Assembly (NCBI RefSeq): GCF_022348085.1
Contig: NZ_JAKRFN010000012.1
Span: 1 to 64,000 of the forward strand
DNA: 64,000 nucleotides
Direction: 5' to 3'
Source of the DNA: Mycobacterium sp. PSTR-4-N
GTDB lineage: Bacteria > Actinomycetota > Actinomycetes > Mycobacteriales > Mycobacteriaceae
In this document: positions 25,521 to 34,065 of the stretch, piece by piece
Numbering within the stretch: position 1 is the first letter of the stretch
Layout: each line of letters starts with the position of its first letter
Program-made: the position numbers and the translations under genes
Notes under the pieces: generated by a model
Databases searched by the model: none
What the model was told of the DNA's origin: nothing
Seen by the model: the letters and a program-made list of their open reading frames with translations, nothing else

Positions 25521-26732
25521 ATGACGACTCGGAACGAGCGAGCGGGAATTGACGACCGCTGGCACAAACGAGTCAAGGCGCCGGACGGCGCGATGCGTAC
25601 GGAGCGGTCTGCGGTATACGGCAAGGTCTCGCGCTGGCGTGTCAGATGGGTCGACAGCACAGGCGCTGAACGGACCAAGAGTTTCCAACGCAAGCCGGAT
25701 GCGCAGGCATACCTCAACGGCCTGACCGCCGACCTTCAGCGCGGTGAGTATGTCGATCCGAGGAAGAGTGCGGAGACGTTCGGGTCGGTGGCGGAGCAAT
25801 GGTTCGCCACCAAACAGCACCGAAAGCCGAAAACCGTTGCAGGATATCGCTCGTTGCTCGACACCGTAGTCTTGCCGAAGTGGGATGGTGTTCCGCTGAA
25901 AAGGCTTGACTACGAGTCCTATTCGACGTGGCTGGGGTCGCTGTCGGTCGATGGTGGGCAACGTGGAGCCGGTTTGTCGGCAAGTCGGATCACCCAAGCG
26001 CATCAGCTGGTAGGTGCTGTCCTGAAATACGCCCAACGGACTGGCAAGGTGGCGAAGAACGTCGCGTTGGAGATCAAGCGGGACGAGGATCTTCCCGAGC
26101 AAGCCGAGCGTGAGCGGCGCTACCTGAGCCATGCCGAGTTGTTGGTGCTGGCCAAGGCTGCGGATCGGTTCGAGACGCTGACGCTGGTCCTGGGGTACTG
26201 CGGGCTGCGGTTCGGCGAAGCCGTTGCGTTGAGACGCAGGCATGTGGGGGATCGGGTGCTGACGGTGCGCTCGTCGGCAACCGCGGTCACTGGTAAGGGC
26301 ATCGTGGAGTCGACGACCAAGACGAAGCGGGATCGCCACGTGCCCGTGCCCGAACCTGTCTGGAAGAAACTCAAGGCTGAGTTGCCTGCCGATCCGAACG
26401 CGCTGGTGTTTCCTAGTCGGAAGGGCGGGTTCCTGCCACTCGGTGAGTACCGCTGGGCATTCGACAACGCGTGTGAAGACGTCGGCATCGAAGGGCTGGT
26501 ACCTCACGGCCTCAGGCACACCACGGCGTCACTGGCGATCAGTGCAGGCGCTAACGTCAAGGTCGTGCAGAGACTCCTGGGGCATGCAACGGCGGCCATG
26601 ACGCTCGACCGTTATGGGCACCTACTCAACGACGATTTGAGCGGTGTGGCAGACGCGCTGGGTAAGGCTATAGACAGCACTGCGGTATCACTGCGGTATT
26701 CAGGACGTCAGAGGAAGGCTGATACGGCCTAA
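25521..26732 (+). CDS. int: tyrosine site-specific integrase
   Basis: 403 residues. The N-terminal arm-binding part (residues 25-75) and SAM-like core-binding domain (about 85-180) precede the catalytic domain. Catalytic residues are visible: Arg230 in GLRFGEA, His329 and Arg332 in HGLRHT, His355 in LLGHAT and the nucleophile Tyr365 in LDRYGHL. All are intact, so recombination competence is expected. The stop is 20 bases before a tRNA gene in the same orientation, the probable attachment site. It is the right-hand end of the island. Confidence 0.95.
   Translation: MTTRNERAGIDDRWHKRVKAPDGAMRTERSAVYGKVSRWRVRWVDSTGAERTKSFQRKPDAQAYLNGLTADLQRGEYVDPRKSAETFGSVAEQWFATKQHRKPKTVAGYRSLLDTVVLPKWDGVPLKRLDYESYSTWLGSLSVDGGQRGAGLSASRITQAHQLVGAVLKYAQRTGKVAKNVALEIKRDEDLPEQAERERRYLSHAELLVLAKAADRFETLTLVLGYCGLRFGEAVALRRRHVGDRVLTVRSSATAVTGKGIVESTTKTKRDRHVPVPEPVWKKLKAELPADPNALVFPSRKGGFLPLGEYRWAFDNACEDVGIEGLVPHGLRHTTASLAISAGANVKVVQRLLGHATAAMTLDRYGHLLNDDLSGVADALGKAIDSTAVSLRYSGRQRKADTA
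26678..26699. repeat. tandem 11-bp repeat, possible integrase arm sites
   Basis: CACTGCGGTAT occurs twice back to back (26678-26688 and 26689-26699) inside the 3' end of the integrase gene, about 55 bases before the tRNA. The repeated core ACTGCGGTA is also found upstream of the integrase start. Tandem sites next to the crossover point are usual for tyrosine integrases. Confidence 0.45.
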
Positions 26733-26752
26733 AGTACGCTCTGAGCTGCAAA

Positions 26753-26826
26753 GCCCCCATAGCCCAATTGGCAGAGGCAGCGGACTTAAAATCCGCCAAG
26801 TGTCGGTTCGAGTCCGACTGGGGGCA
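26753..26826 (+). tRNA. tRNA-Leu (anticodon UAA), probable integration site
   Basis: A full cloverleaf can be drawn: 7-bp acceptor stem GCCCCCA with TGGGGGC, T-arm GTCGG/CCGAC around TTCGAGT, anticodon stem GCGGA/TCCGC with loop CTTAAAA giving anticodon TAA at 26787-26789, discriminator A at 26826 and no encoded CCA. UAA means leucine, but the variable loop has only five bases (CAAGT), whereas bacterial leucine tRNAs normally carry a long variable arm. The integrase gene ends 20 bases upstream, so the island joins on the 5' side of the tRNA. Confidence 0.9.
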
Positions 26827-26882
26827 CGTTGTAGGCGCTGGTAGCGGCGCTGGCGCGCGGGTGTCTCCCTCGCCGCCGGCAA

Positions 26883-27009
26883 GATCCGGAGTTCGACTTC
26901 ATCGTCATCTCCAACGCCCCGGCCTACCTGAGCGACGAGGTCGTTCACGGCACCGCCAGGCTTCGGCTCCGACGACGTGATCGGCTTCCGCGAACACATC
27001 ATGCGCTGA
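26883..27009 (+). pseudogene. 3'-terminal remnant of an unidentified gene
   Basis: After the tRNA, one frame reads DPEFDFIVISNAPAYLSDEV from 26883 and another, after a shift near 26960, reads FGSDDVIGFREHIMR to the TGA at 27007-27009. Both parts have protein-like character but there is no start and no full domain. It looks like the tail of a chromosomal gene lost when the island or an earlier rearrangement arrived. Confidence 0.4.
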
Positions 27010-27012
27010 CCG

Positions 27013-27894
27013 TCAGGAGGCCGTCCGCCGCGGCATGATCATCGTCGGCACCGGCGAGTGCCGCAGGATGCGTGCCGCCGCCGAACCCAGGAACACCTGC
27101 GCCACCGGGCCGGCCGCGCCGGATCCCAGCACCAGGATGTCGCCGGTCTCCCATCCGACTCCGTCCACGGCGTCGCGCCACGTCGAACCCGAGCCGATCA
27201 CGACGTCGGCATCGACCGTGTCGACCCCCGAGCGGACCGCCTCCAACTGCGCTGCGACGCTCGCCCGTGTCTGCCGCGCCCATTGCGCGATCACGAGGTC
27301 GTCGGCGCCGGGTTCGAGCGAGCCGCCGAACACGGACATTGGTCGGACGGTGAAAGACGCGATGCGCAGCCGAGCCGACCAGTGCGCGGCTAGTTCCGCT
27401 GCCGCCGCGACCAATCCGACGTGGTCCGCCTGCCCGCCGTAGGCCACCGTCAACCGCTCGATCCGCCCGGGGTGAACGGGATAGCCGCGCGGCGCGATGG
27501 CGACCGGGATCTCCGCCGTGTGGACCAGACGGTCGGTCGCACTCCCCAGGGCGATCCGGCCGAGCAGCCCCGTCGACGACGATCCCACCACGACGGTGTC
27601 GGCCTTCACCTCCGTGGCCAGCTCTGTCAGACCCTCCGGTACCGACGTGGCCTGGTGCACGATCGGCCACACGTCCAGACCCGGCGGCAGTTGAGCGATG
27701 GCGTGCTCGAGTGCCTTCGTGGCTTGTATCCCGATGTGGCTGAAGTACTCGTTGTCCATCGGATTGAGTATCCAGGGACGCTCGATGACTGCGGCCGCCA
27801 CGATCCTCCCGCCGGTGGAGCGGGACAGTTGCGCAGCCAGGTGCAGCGGCGCGGGGCTGTGCCCGCTCCAGCTGAACCCCGCGAGAATGGTCAT
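27013..27894 (-). CDS. universal stress protein, two Usp domains
   Basis: 293 residues with two tandem Usp domains. ATP-binding type loops of the G-x2-G-x9-G(S/T) form appear as GSSSTGLLGRIALGS near residue 113 and again as GSGAAGPVAQVFLGS near the C terminus, each followed by a valine-proline strand (IPVAIAPR, VPTMIMPRR). Start ATG 27894 overlaps the permease stop by four bases, so the two genes form an operon. The permease itself carries a Usp-like tail, which suggests a joint sensing role. Confidence 0.88.
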   Translation of the reverse strand: MTILAGFSWSGHSPAPLHLAAQLSRSTGGRIVAAAVIERPWILNPMDNEYFSHIGIQATKALEHAIAQLPPGLDVWPIVHQATSVPEGLTELATEVKADTVVVGSSSTGLLGRIALGSATDRLVHTAEIPVAIAPRGYPVHPGRIERLTVAYGGQADHVGLVAAAAELAAHWSARLRIASFTVRPMSVFGGSLEPGADDLVIAQWARQTRASVAAQLEAVRSGVDTVDADVVIGSGSTWRDAVDGVGWETGDILVLGSGAAGPVAQVFLGSAAARILRHSPVPTMIMPRRTAS

Positions 27895-29714
27895 CGCTGA
27901 ACCTGGCTTGTCGCAGCGGACTTCGCGACGACGTGGGTCACCGGAACGGTGAAGTGCGCCCGGGCGCGGTCGACGACGTCGAAGCGGTGCCACACCGAGA
28001 ACTCGGGGGGCAATGTCGCGATGACGATCTGGTCGGGGCCGAACTCCGCAGCGGCGTGCTCGAGCGCCCGCAGCGGCCGGTAATCACCCAATTCGCCGCG
28101 TGCGTCCAGCTTTTCGCTACGCAGCGCGGCGAGCGTGGTGTCGAGCCGGGCGGCGGCCGCCTCCTGCGTCGCCTCGGTGACGTCGCGCGGCCCGTGCGTC
28201 TCCGCGGCGCCCGTGTCGACGGGGTTGGCCGGAACCACCACAAGATATTTCGTCTCCGCGCTTGCGCCGATGCGGCGAAGCTCGTCGAGCAGCTCGTCGG
28301 AGTCGACGGTCTGGTTGGCCAGCACGAGCACGCGGTGCGGAGTATCCGCTGGAGTGTCGGTTGGTTCGGACGGACGCTTCTTCACGAACCACCTGTTGAC
28401 GACGAACAGCACGACTACGACCGCCCACGACAGGAGACTCAGTACGAGTTGGGAGCGCAACGCGGTGTCGATGAACATCTGCACCAGGATCGCGATGATA
28501 CCCAGGGCGGTCAGCACGGACAGCACGGGGAACAGCCACATCTTCACGCGCAGTTCGGAATCGGGGGTGCGGTACCGCAGCACGATTTGCGAGATCGCAA
28601 TGAGCAAGTACACGAACAGGATGATCGCGCCGCTTGAGTTCAGCAGGAACGCGAAGATGGTGTCGGGGGAGACGGCCGCGGCGATGACGCAGACGAAGCC
28701 GACCACCGATGAGGCGAGGATGGCGTTGGCCGGCACGCCGCGGCGGGTGACGTTGACCAGTGCCGGTGGCGCTTCCCGACGCGCCGCAAGGACGAACAGC
28801 ATTCGTGACGCGGTGTACATCCCGGAGTTCAGGCAACTGAGCACCGCCGTCAAGACCACAGCGTTCATCACGTGGTCGGCGTAGGGAATTCCCATTTTCG
28901 TGAACGCGGCGACGAATGGCGACGCGGCAATTCCCTTGTCGTTCCAGGGCAGAATGGTCACCAGAAGGAAAACCGCGCCGACATAGAAGATCAGGATCCG
29001 CAGGATCACCGAGTTGGCCGCTTTGGCGACCGCTTTCTCCGGGTCCGAGGATTCCGCTGCCGCGATGGTGGCGATCTCGGCGCCGACCATCGAGAAGATC
29101 ACGGTCACGATACCCACGGTGATAGCGCCGAAACCCAAGGGCATGAAACCGCCGTGACTCGTCAGATTGGAGAAGTCCGCCGACTTGTCCGGCCACAGGC
29201 CGAAGACGAACGCCCCACCGAGGGCGATGAAGGCGATGATCGCAGCGACTTTGATGCCGGCGAACCAGAATTCGAACTCGCCGTAGGAGGCGACCGAGAA
29301 CAAGTTGGTCGCCGTCATGAGGATCATGAAGATCAGGGCGGACAACCAGAGCGGGACGTCGATCCAGTACTGCACGATCTTGGCCCCCGCGATGGCCTCG
29401 AACCCGACCACGATCACCCAGAAGTACCAGTAGAGCCATCCGACCGAGAATCCCGCCCAGTGCCCGAGCGCATTGCGTGAATAGTCCGCGAACGACCCGG
29501 TGGACGGATTCGCCACGGCCATCTCGGCCAGCATGCGCATCACCATGATGATGAGCACGCCCGCCATCCCGTAGGTCAGGAAGGAGCCGGGTCCGGTGTC
29601 GGCGATGACGACGCCGGAACCGACGAACAGGCCCGCGCCGATCACACCGCCGATGGCGATCATGGTCAGCTGACGCTGACTGAGGGCTTTCTTCAGGGTG
29701 GGTGTTGCACTCAT
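27891..29714 (-). CDS. amino-acid permease (APC/GABA-permease type) with C-terminal Usp-like domain
   Basis: 607 residues. The first 460 are an APC-superfamily permease with about 12 helices and the substrate motif MIAIGGVIGAGLFVGSG at helix 1. Residues about 475-607 form a soluble alpha/beta domain (VLVLANQTVDSDELL, TKYLVVVPANP, DQIVIATLPPEFS) of the kind found in GabP-like mycobacterial permeases and related to universal stress proteins. It imports an amino acid by proton symport; GABA or similar is likely from family resemblance. Start ATG 29714 has GGAGGCTTCT just before it. Confidence 0.85.
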   Translation of the reverse strand: MSATPTLKKALSQRQLTMIAIGGVIGAGLFVGSGVVIADTGPGSFLTYGMAGVLIIMVMRMLAEMAVANPSTGSFADYSRNALGHWAGFSVGWLYWYFWVIVVGFEAIAGAKIVQYWIDVPLWLSALIFMILMTATNLFSVASYGEFEFWFAGIKVAAIIAFIALGGAFVFGLWPDKSADFSNLTSHGGFMPLGFGAITVGIVTVIFSMVGAEIATIAAAESSDPEKAVAKAANSVILRILIFYVGAVFLLVTILPWNDKGIAASPFVAAFTKMGIPYADHVMNAVVLTAVLSCLNSGMYTASRMLFVLAARREAPPALVNVTRRGVPANAILASSVVGFVCVIAAAVSPDTIFAFLLNSSGAIILFVYLLIAISQIVLRYRTPDSELRVKMWLFPVLSVLTALGIIAILVQMFIDTALRSQLVLSLLSWAVVVVLFVVNRWFVKKRPSEPTDTPADTPHRVLVLANQTVDSDELLDELRRIGASAETKYLVVVPANPVDTGAAETHGPRDVTEATQEAAAARLDTTLAALRSEKLDARGELGDYRPLRALEHAAAEFGPDQIVIATLPPEFSVWHRFDVVDRARAHFTVPVTHVVAKSAATSQVQR

Positions 29715-29951
29715 AGAAGCCTCCAGCGCCTCGGGAACCCGTCAAGCGTGACAACGTTTCAGTGTGTCATGGATCACATTCATTTCCTACGGGCTGCTGA
29801 ACCGTCACGTGGGCGAAAGTCGAAGGAGCGACTGGTCCGCCCGACCCGGTGTCGATGCGACTTCTGAGAGCATTCCAATCACGAATGAATCACAACCATG
29901 TTGTTTAGCGCCGCCGACGCTCGGGAATTGCTGGTAACGGAGGCACATCAC

Positions 29952-30233
29952 ATGACAACAAGCACGTCAACACTTCGTCGGCAAAGCCACTACGTCATCG
30001 TCCACAAAGCCGCCATGGTTGTGGCCATAGCGTCGGGCACGTTCGCCTTGGTCGCAATGCTTTTTGGGTCACCCGCGAGTTTCGGCCTCGCACTGGCGCT
30101 TTGCGGCGCAGCGTGGATAGTCACCCACTTCGTCGAGTACCTCACCGAGCAGGATGCCGTCGCCGCGCGTCGCCGGCGCCCACGGTCGGCGCGCCGCGTG
30201 ACCGGCGCCTCACGGCTGACCGCCTCGCACTAG
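29952..30233 (+). CDS. small membrane protein
   Basis: 93 residues with two hydrophobic segments (VVAIASGTFALVAMLFG and FGLALALCGAAWIVTHF) and a strongly basic C terminus (RRRRPRSARR). ATG 29952 follows GGAGG at 29939-29943, which decides the start over the upstream ATG. No family is recognised. It stands alone, divergent from the permease operon. Confidence 0.6.
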   Translation: MTTSTSTLRRQSHYVIVHKAAMVVAIASGTFALVAMLFGSPASFGLALALCGAAWIVTHFVEYLTEQDAVAARRRRPRSARRVTGASRLTASH

Positions 30234-30365
30234 ACATCCCGACGAAACAGGCGCCGCGACGGCCCGCCCGATTGGCCCGACAGGCCGCCCGACGGATATC
30301 GGTCGAGCCATTCTCCGACGGCGCGTCAAGGCGACCGCGAGCACCGATTGCGGGAAGATGCCTCT

Positions 30366-31148
30366 GTGACTTCTGATGCGGATGTGACGAAGGCTTCGGT
30401 GCCGGCGGGAGCGCGGGACGCGCGCGCAGACAGCGCAGCCGAATCCGACCCGGCCCAGACACCCATCGACTCACCGAGCGCGACAAGCCCCGCGCCGCAG
30501 CAACGCACGTGGTCGATGCCCAAGTCGCCGGTCACCCGTCAGCACGTCGACGACATGGGCCGTGGCGCCGTCAAGATCTCGAAGTCGCTGATCAGTCTCG
30601 CGGGCCGCGCGGCACGGTCGGGCGCTCGCATCCTCGCTCAGATGGCGCGTGCGGTCGCAGCTATACCCCCGGCGGCGCGACTGCTGTTCCTGACGAGCAC
30701 GCTGCTGCTCCTCGGATTCGTCGGTGCGCTGGTTCTCGACGGCACTCCCGGTCTGCTCTGCATCATCGTCGTGATCCCGGTGTGCGCGGCTGTTCTCGGC
30801 GCACTCGGGTATCGCTGGTATAGCGGGCTCGGTATGGAAGGGGCCGCCGCGTCGCAGCCCCGCCCGATCCAGCCGGCGAAGTCGGACCTGGAGCGGTCTG
30901 TCGATTACGTCGACCGCAAGCTGGCACTGGCCCTCACCTCCCTCGGTACCGACCATCACCAACAGGCGGTCATCGCTCTGTTCCAAGCGAAGACGGCGGT
31001 CGAGCTGACGCTGGGAACCGAACAGGATCTCGACAGCTATGCCGACATGACGATGCGCCCCGACGACTATGGGCTACGTCCCCGGATCGGGGCCGGATCC
31101 AGTTCGACGTCGACGCCGCGAGAGGACAATTCGCGGGCGGCATCCTGA
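30366..31148 (+). CDS. membrane protein of unknown function
   Basis: About 260 residues. A disordered N-terminal part rich in Ala, Asp and Pro (residues 1-60) leads to two adjacent hydrophobic segments (AARLLFLTSTLLLLGFVGALV and GLLCIIVVIPVCAAVLGALGYRWY). The C-terminal third is soluble and helical (VDYVDRKLALALTSLG, ALFQAKTAVELTLG). Start GTG 30366 or the TTG at 30348; neither has a clear ribosome site. The pattern suggests a conserved mycobacterial membrane protein with a cytoplasmic tail. Confidence 0.55.
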   Translation: MTSDADVTKASVPAGARDARADSAAESDPAQTPIDSPSATSPAPQQRTWSMPKSPVTRQHVDDMGRGAVKISKSLISLAGRAARSGARILAQMARAVAAIPPAARLLFLTSTLLLLGFVGALVLDGTPGLLCIIVVIPVCAAVLGALGYRWYSGLGMEGAAASQPRPIQPAKSDLERSVDYVDRKLALALTSLGTDHHQQAVIALFQAKTAVELTLGTEQDLDSYADMTMRPDDYGLRPRIGAGSSSTSTPREDNSRAAS

Positions 31149-31342
31149 CCGCAGGGGCCGATTGAGTCAGGCGGCTCGGTTCAGGCCAAGGGTGGACAGC
31201 CACCTCCGCCGTTGATGAGCCCGCCTCACAGAACTTGGGGGTTGGCTGTGAGGGGGTGGCAACACGACTGTCCACGCAGCGTTGCGAATCGGCAATCCGA
31301 CCGGGGAATCGTAAAGGCAACGGTCCCCCGGAAAGGTTTTGT

Positions 31343-32203
31343 ATGTCGTATGTGAGTCCGAGCGAGTTCGTCGGCAAGATGATCGACGCCGGCCAGTCGA
31401 AAGCGTTGATGTCGACCCGCGACATCTTGATCCGAGCCTTCATGGCAGGCGCCATCCTCGCCCTCGCGGCGGCGTTCGCCGTGACCATCACCGTGCAGAC
31501 CGGCAACGCGTTGCTCGGCGCGGTCTTGTTCCCCGTCGGGTTCTGCCTGCTCTATCTGCTCGGATTCGACCTTCTGACAGGCGTTTTCACGCTCGTTCCG
31601 CTGGCGTTGCTCGACAAGCGGCGCGGTGTGACGTTCAAGTCGATGATGCGCAACTGGGGCCTGGTCTTCGTCGGCAACTTCGCCGGCGCCATCGTCGTGG
31701 CCCTGATGATGGCGGTCGTGTTCACCTACGGCTTCAGTGTCGACCCCAACGAAGTCGGTCAGCGGATCGGTGAGATCGGGCACAGCCGGACGGTGGGATA
31801 CGCCGAGCACGGAGCCGCGGGAATGCTGACGCTGTTCATCCGCGGCATCCTGTGCAACTGGATGGTCTCCACCGGCGTCGTGGCAGCCCTGATGTCCACC
31901 AGCGTCTCGGGCAAGGTCATCGCGATGTGGATGCCCATCATGCTGTTCTTCTACATGGGTTTCGAGCATTCCATCGTCAACATGTTCTTGTTCCCGTCGG
32001 GGCTCATGCTCGGCGGCGACTTCTCGATCGGCGACTACCTGGTCTGGAACGAGATCCCCACGGTGATCGGCAATCTCGTCGGTGGACTGACCTTCGTGGG
32101 CCTCACCCTGTTCGCCACGCACGCCCGTACCGGCGATGCACGCCTGGTCGAATTGCCGTCGGAGGATCGCTCGCTGGTGACGGCAGGGCGGAGTGTCCGA
32201 TGA
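31343..32203 (+). CDS. formate/nitrite transporter (FNT) family channel
   Basis: 286 residues with six transmembrane helices and FNT features: the early SPSEFVGKMIDAGQSKA helix, GAILALAAAFAVTI, the GNALLGAVLFPVGFCLL half-helix and the later repeat GFEHSIVNMFLFPSGLM. FNT proteins pass small monovalent anions such as formate, nitrite or hydrosulfide. Start ATG 31343 follows GGAAAGG. The stop overlaps the cyanase start by three bases, so the anion carried may well be cyanate or its product bicarbonate. That link is inferred from coupling only. Confidence 0.88.
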   Translation: MSYVSPSEFVGKMIDAGQSKALMSTRDILIRAFMAGAILALAAAFAVTITVQTGNALLGAVLFPVGFCLLYLLGFDLLTGVFTLVPLALLDKRRGVTFKSMMRNWGLVFVGNFAGAIVVALMMAVVFTYGFSVDPNEVGQRIGEIGHSRTVGYAEHGAAGMLTLFIRGILCNWMVSTGVVAALMSTSVSGKVIAMWMPIMLFFYMGFEHSIVNMFLFPSGLMLGGDFSIGDYLVWNEIPTVIGNLVGGLTFVGLTLFATHARTGDARLVELPSEDRSLVTAGRSVR

Positions 32204-32649
32204 CCCCCATCATGCCCAAGAGTGAGGCTGCGGAACTGGTCAAAGCCGCTCGCATCCGCAAGAAGCTCGAATGGTCCGACATCGCGGCGGAGATCGACGC
32301 GCCACTGGTGTGGTGTGTGGCCGCCCTGCTCGGCCAGCATCCGATGCAGGCGGCGCAAGCCGAGCGGGTGTGCGCGTTACTCAACCTCGATGGTGCGGTG
32401 GCCGAGAGCCTTCAGTCACAGCCTTCCCGTGGCATCGACCCCGCGCTGCTGTCCGATCCCACCATCTACCGCTTCCAGGAAGCGCTCGCCGTCTACGGGC
32501 CCGCCCTCAAAGAGCTGATCCACGAGGAATTCGGTGACGGCATCATGAGCGCCATCAACTTCAAGGTCGACATCAAGCGCCGCGCAGATCCGGACGGTGA
32601 CCGTGTCGTGGTCACCTTCGACGGAAAGTTCCTCGACTATCGCTGGTGA
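32200..32649 (+). CDS. cynS: cyanate hydratase (cyanase)
   Basis: 149 residues. Cyanase converts cyanate and bicarbonate to ammonia and CO2. The N-terminal helical domain (EAAELVKAARIRKKLEWSDIA) is HTH-like; the C-terminal catalytic part carries the Arg and Glu in YRFQEAL and the Ser in GDGIMSAINFKVDIK, which match the known active-site Arg-Glu-Ser set. The length is slightly under the E. coli enzyme (156). Start ATG 32200 overlaps the FNT stop; an in-frame ATG at 32212 is an alternative. Confidence 0.95.
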   Translation: MTPIMPKSEAAELVKAARIRKKLEWSDIAAEIDAPLVWCVAALLGQHPMQAAQAERVCALLNLDGAVAESLQSQPSRGIDPALLSDPTIYRFQEALAVYGPALKELIHEEFGDGIMSAINFKVDIKRRADPDGDRVVVTFDGKFLDYRW

Positions 32650-33096
32650 GAGCGAGCCAGCAATCAGCGCGAACACCGAGACAGCCACGACCGTGACCGC
32701 CGCCCACTGCGGTAGGGCCAAGGAGCACCAGCCACCGACGCTGCCGGTCAAGGCCGAGCGCGATGGAGAACGCCGCAACAACCAGCAATTGCAACGAGGG
32801 CCGACTCCGCGCTCGAACTGACGTATACCTCACCGCGACCCCGGCTGCGCCCGCACGACTCAAGGGGAACCGGGACCGCCAGGTGGCCCGCGGGCCCGGG
32901 GCCAGTGGTCGGTTCGGCGAGACAGCGCACTGTCAGGGCGAGATCCTCACGGCTTATCAGCCTGTGATGCCCAACCAGCGTCCGCCGCGATCGATCGTGT
33001 GATCGCGCCGCCTGGTCTCGTGAGGACGAAACGTCGTCGTGCGGCTTGCGCCGCCGGAACGATGTGTGAGCTATCGAACGGGCGCGACATGGGGCC
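32650..33096. other. gene-free stretch with a possible membrane-protein relic
   Basis: On the minus strand between about 32,655 and 32,830 two frames contain fragments of hydrophobic helices (LQLLVVAAFSIAL in one, ALPQWAAVTVVAVSVFALIAGS in another), suggesting the decayed end of a transporter gene. The rest shows no credible gene. The segment before 33097 must hold the promoter of the thioredoxin-fold gene. Confidence 0.35.
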
Positions 33097-33666
33097 ATGA
33101 CTCACAACCAGACACTCCAACCACCAGTGCCTCATGGCGCGACCGAAGACAAGGCCGGCATTGCCGTCGGCGCGGGCCCAGTGGACGTGGACGCCTATAT
33201 CGACTTTCAGTGTCCGTTCTGCAAACAGTTCGAATTGAACTCCCGCAGTGTCATCGACCGGCTCCTGGACCAGCAGATGATCCGGTTCATCCGCCATCCC
33301 ATGAACTTCCTTGACGCCGTATCGGCGAATCACTATTCGACCCGGGCGGCCGCCGCGGCCGCCGCGGCAGCGGACGGGAATCGGTTCCACGAGTACTCCT
33401 ACGCCCTGTTCCAGAGCCAGCCGCCCGAGGGCGGATTCGGCCTTTCCGATGACCAGCTCATCACTCTCGGCCGGGTCGTCGGTGTGGCTGATCCCGCGTT
33501 CGCCGACCACGTGAAGGCGGGCAGGTACCTCAGCTGGCCCACATTCGTCACTGCCCGCGCGACGGCCCGTGGTGTCGGTGGGACCCCGAGTGTTTTCGTT
33601 GCAGGCAAAGCGATTCCGGCCCGGTCCGATCTGATCGTGGCCGCTGTCGACCGCGCAACGCACTGA
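33097..33666 (+). CDS. DsbA-family thioredoxin-fold protein (CPFC)
   Basis: 189 residues. The active site is FQCPFCKQFE near residue 39, the redox motif CPFC typical of DsbA-like and FrnE-like proteins; the cis-proline loop is GGTPSVFVAG. No signal peptide or membrane anchor is seen, so it should act in the cytoplasm. The helical insert contains a run of alanines (AAAAAAAAAD). Start ATG 33097. It is a single gene. It is a distant relative of the membrane-anchored protein at 14981-15664. Confidence 0.82.
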   Translation: MTHNQTLQPPVPHGATEDKAGIAVGAGPVDVDAYIDFQCPFCKQFELNSRSVIDRLLDQQMIRFIRHPMNFLDAVSANHYSTRAAAAAAAAADGNRFHEYSYALFQSQPPEGGFGLSDDQLITLGRVVGVADPAFADHVKAGRYLSWPTFVTARATARGVGGTPSVFVAGKAIPARSDLIVAAVDRATH

Positions 33667-33734
33667 CCCGCGCGTGGCGAGCACGGCCGAGGACGCGGCC
33701 CTCGTTTGTCATAACGCCGATGCGGTCGACACCG

Positions 33735-34030
33735 GGCCGCAGCGCAGATCGAAGCGCTCGCGCAGCGTATCCAGTGTCGGCGGGCGCTATCGCGGTCACG
33801 CCGGTGCCGGAGCAGAAAGGTCAAAGACCCCGCAGCTGGCGCATCAGCCGACACCGGGAGTCGACATCGGACCCGCACCCCAGGAACACCGAATTCGGTA
33901 GACGCTCGAAGATGACGCTGAGGTTGTGCTGCGACAGGCACAGGATGCCGAACGGCAGGATCACCTCGGATTTTGCCCGCAGGTCAATGCGTCCATCTCA
34001 TACAGCCGGGCGTCTGCCACCAGCTGACCT
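33735..34030 (-). pseudogene. remnant of a flavin monooxygenase C terminus
   Basis: About 295 bases match, with many substitutions and small gaps, the 3' part of the flavoprotein gene at 53605-55077 (its segment 53629-53920). Shared blocks include the coding for CLSQHNLSV, LRSRERF-like termini and LRHRRDR. Stops and frame changes break it. It is a relic of a paralogous flavoprotein gene on the same strand as the intact copy. Confidence 0.65.
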
Positions 34031-34065
34031 GTGGGCGCCGTGGGAAGCAGTGTCATGGCGCATCG

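Larger units (their letters stand above)
1..26752. mobile_element. putative composite genomic island (left end not visible)
   Basis: The stretch before the tRNA-Leu gene carries metal-resistance cassettes, repeat scars, broken genes, an ESX-type cargo operon and, at its right edge, excisionase-like protein, replication-type ATPase and tyrosine integrase. The integrase stop lies 20 bp before the tRNA, the classic position for site-specific integration. I found no duplicated tRNA fragment further left, so the left junction is either outside the window or too short to see by eye. The metal part and the integrase part may also be separate acquisitions. The right boundary is much better supported than the left. 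Confidence 0.45.

Noticed and set aside
28117-29754. 545-codon frame overlapping the amino-acid permease
   Set aside because: Arg/His/Pro-rich shadow in another frame of the permease gene.
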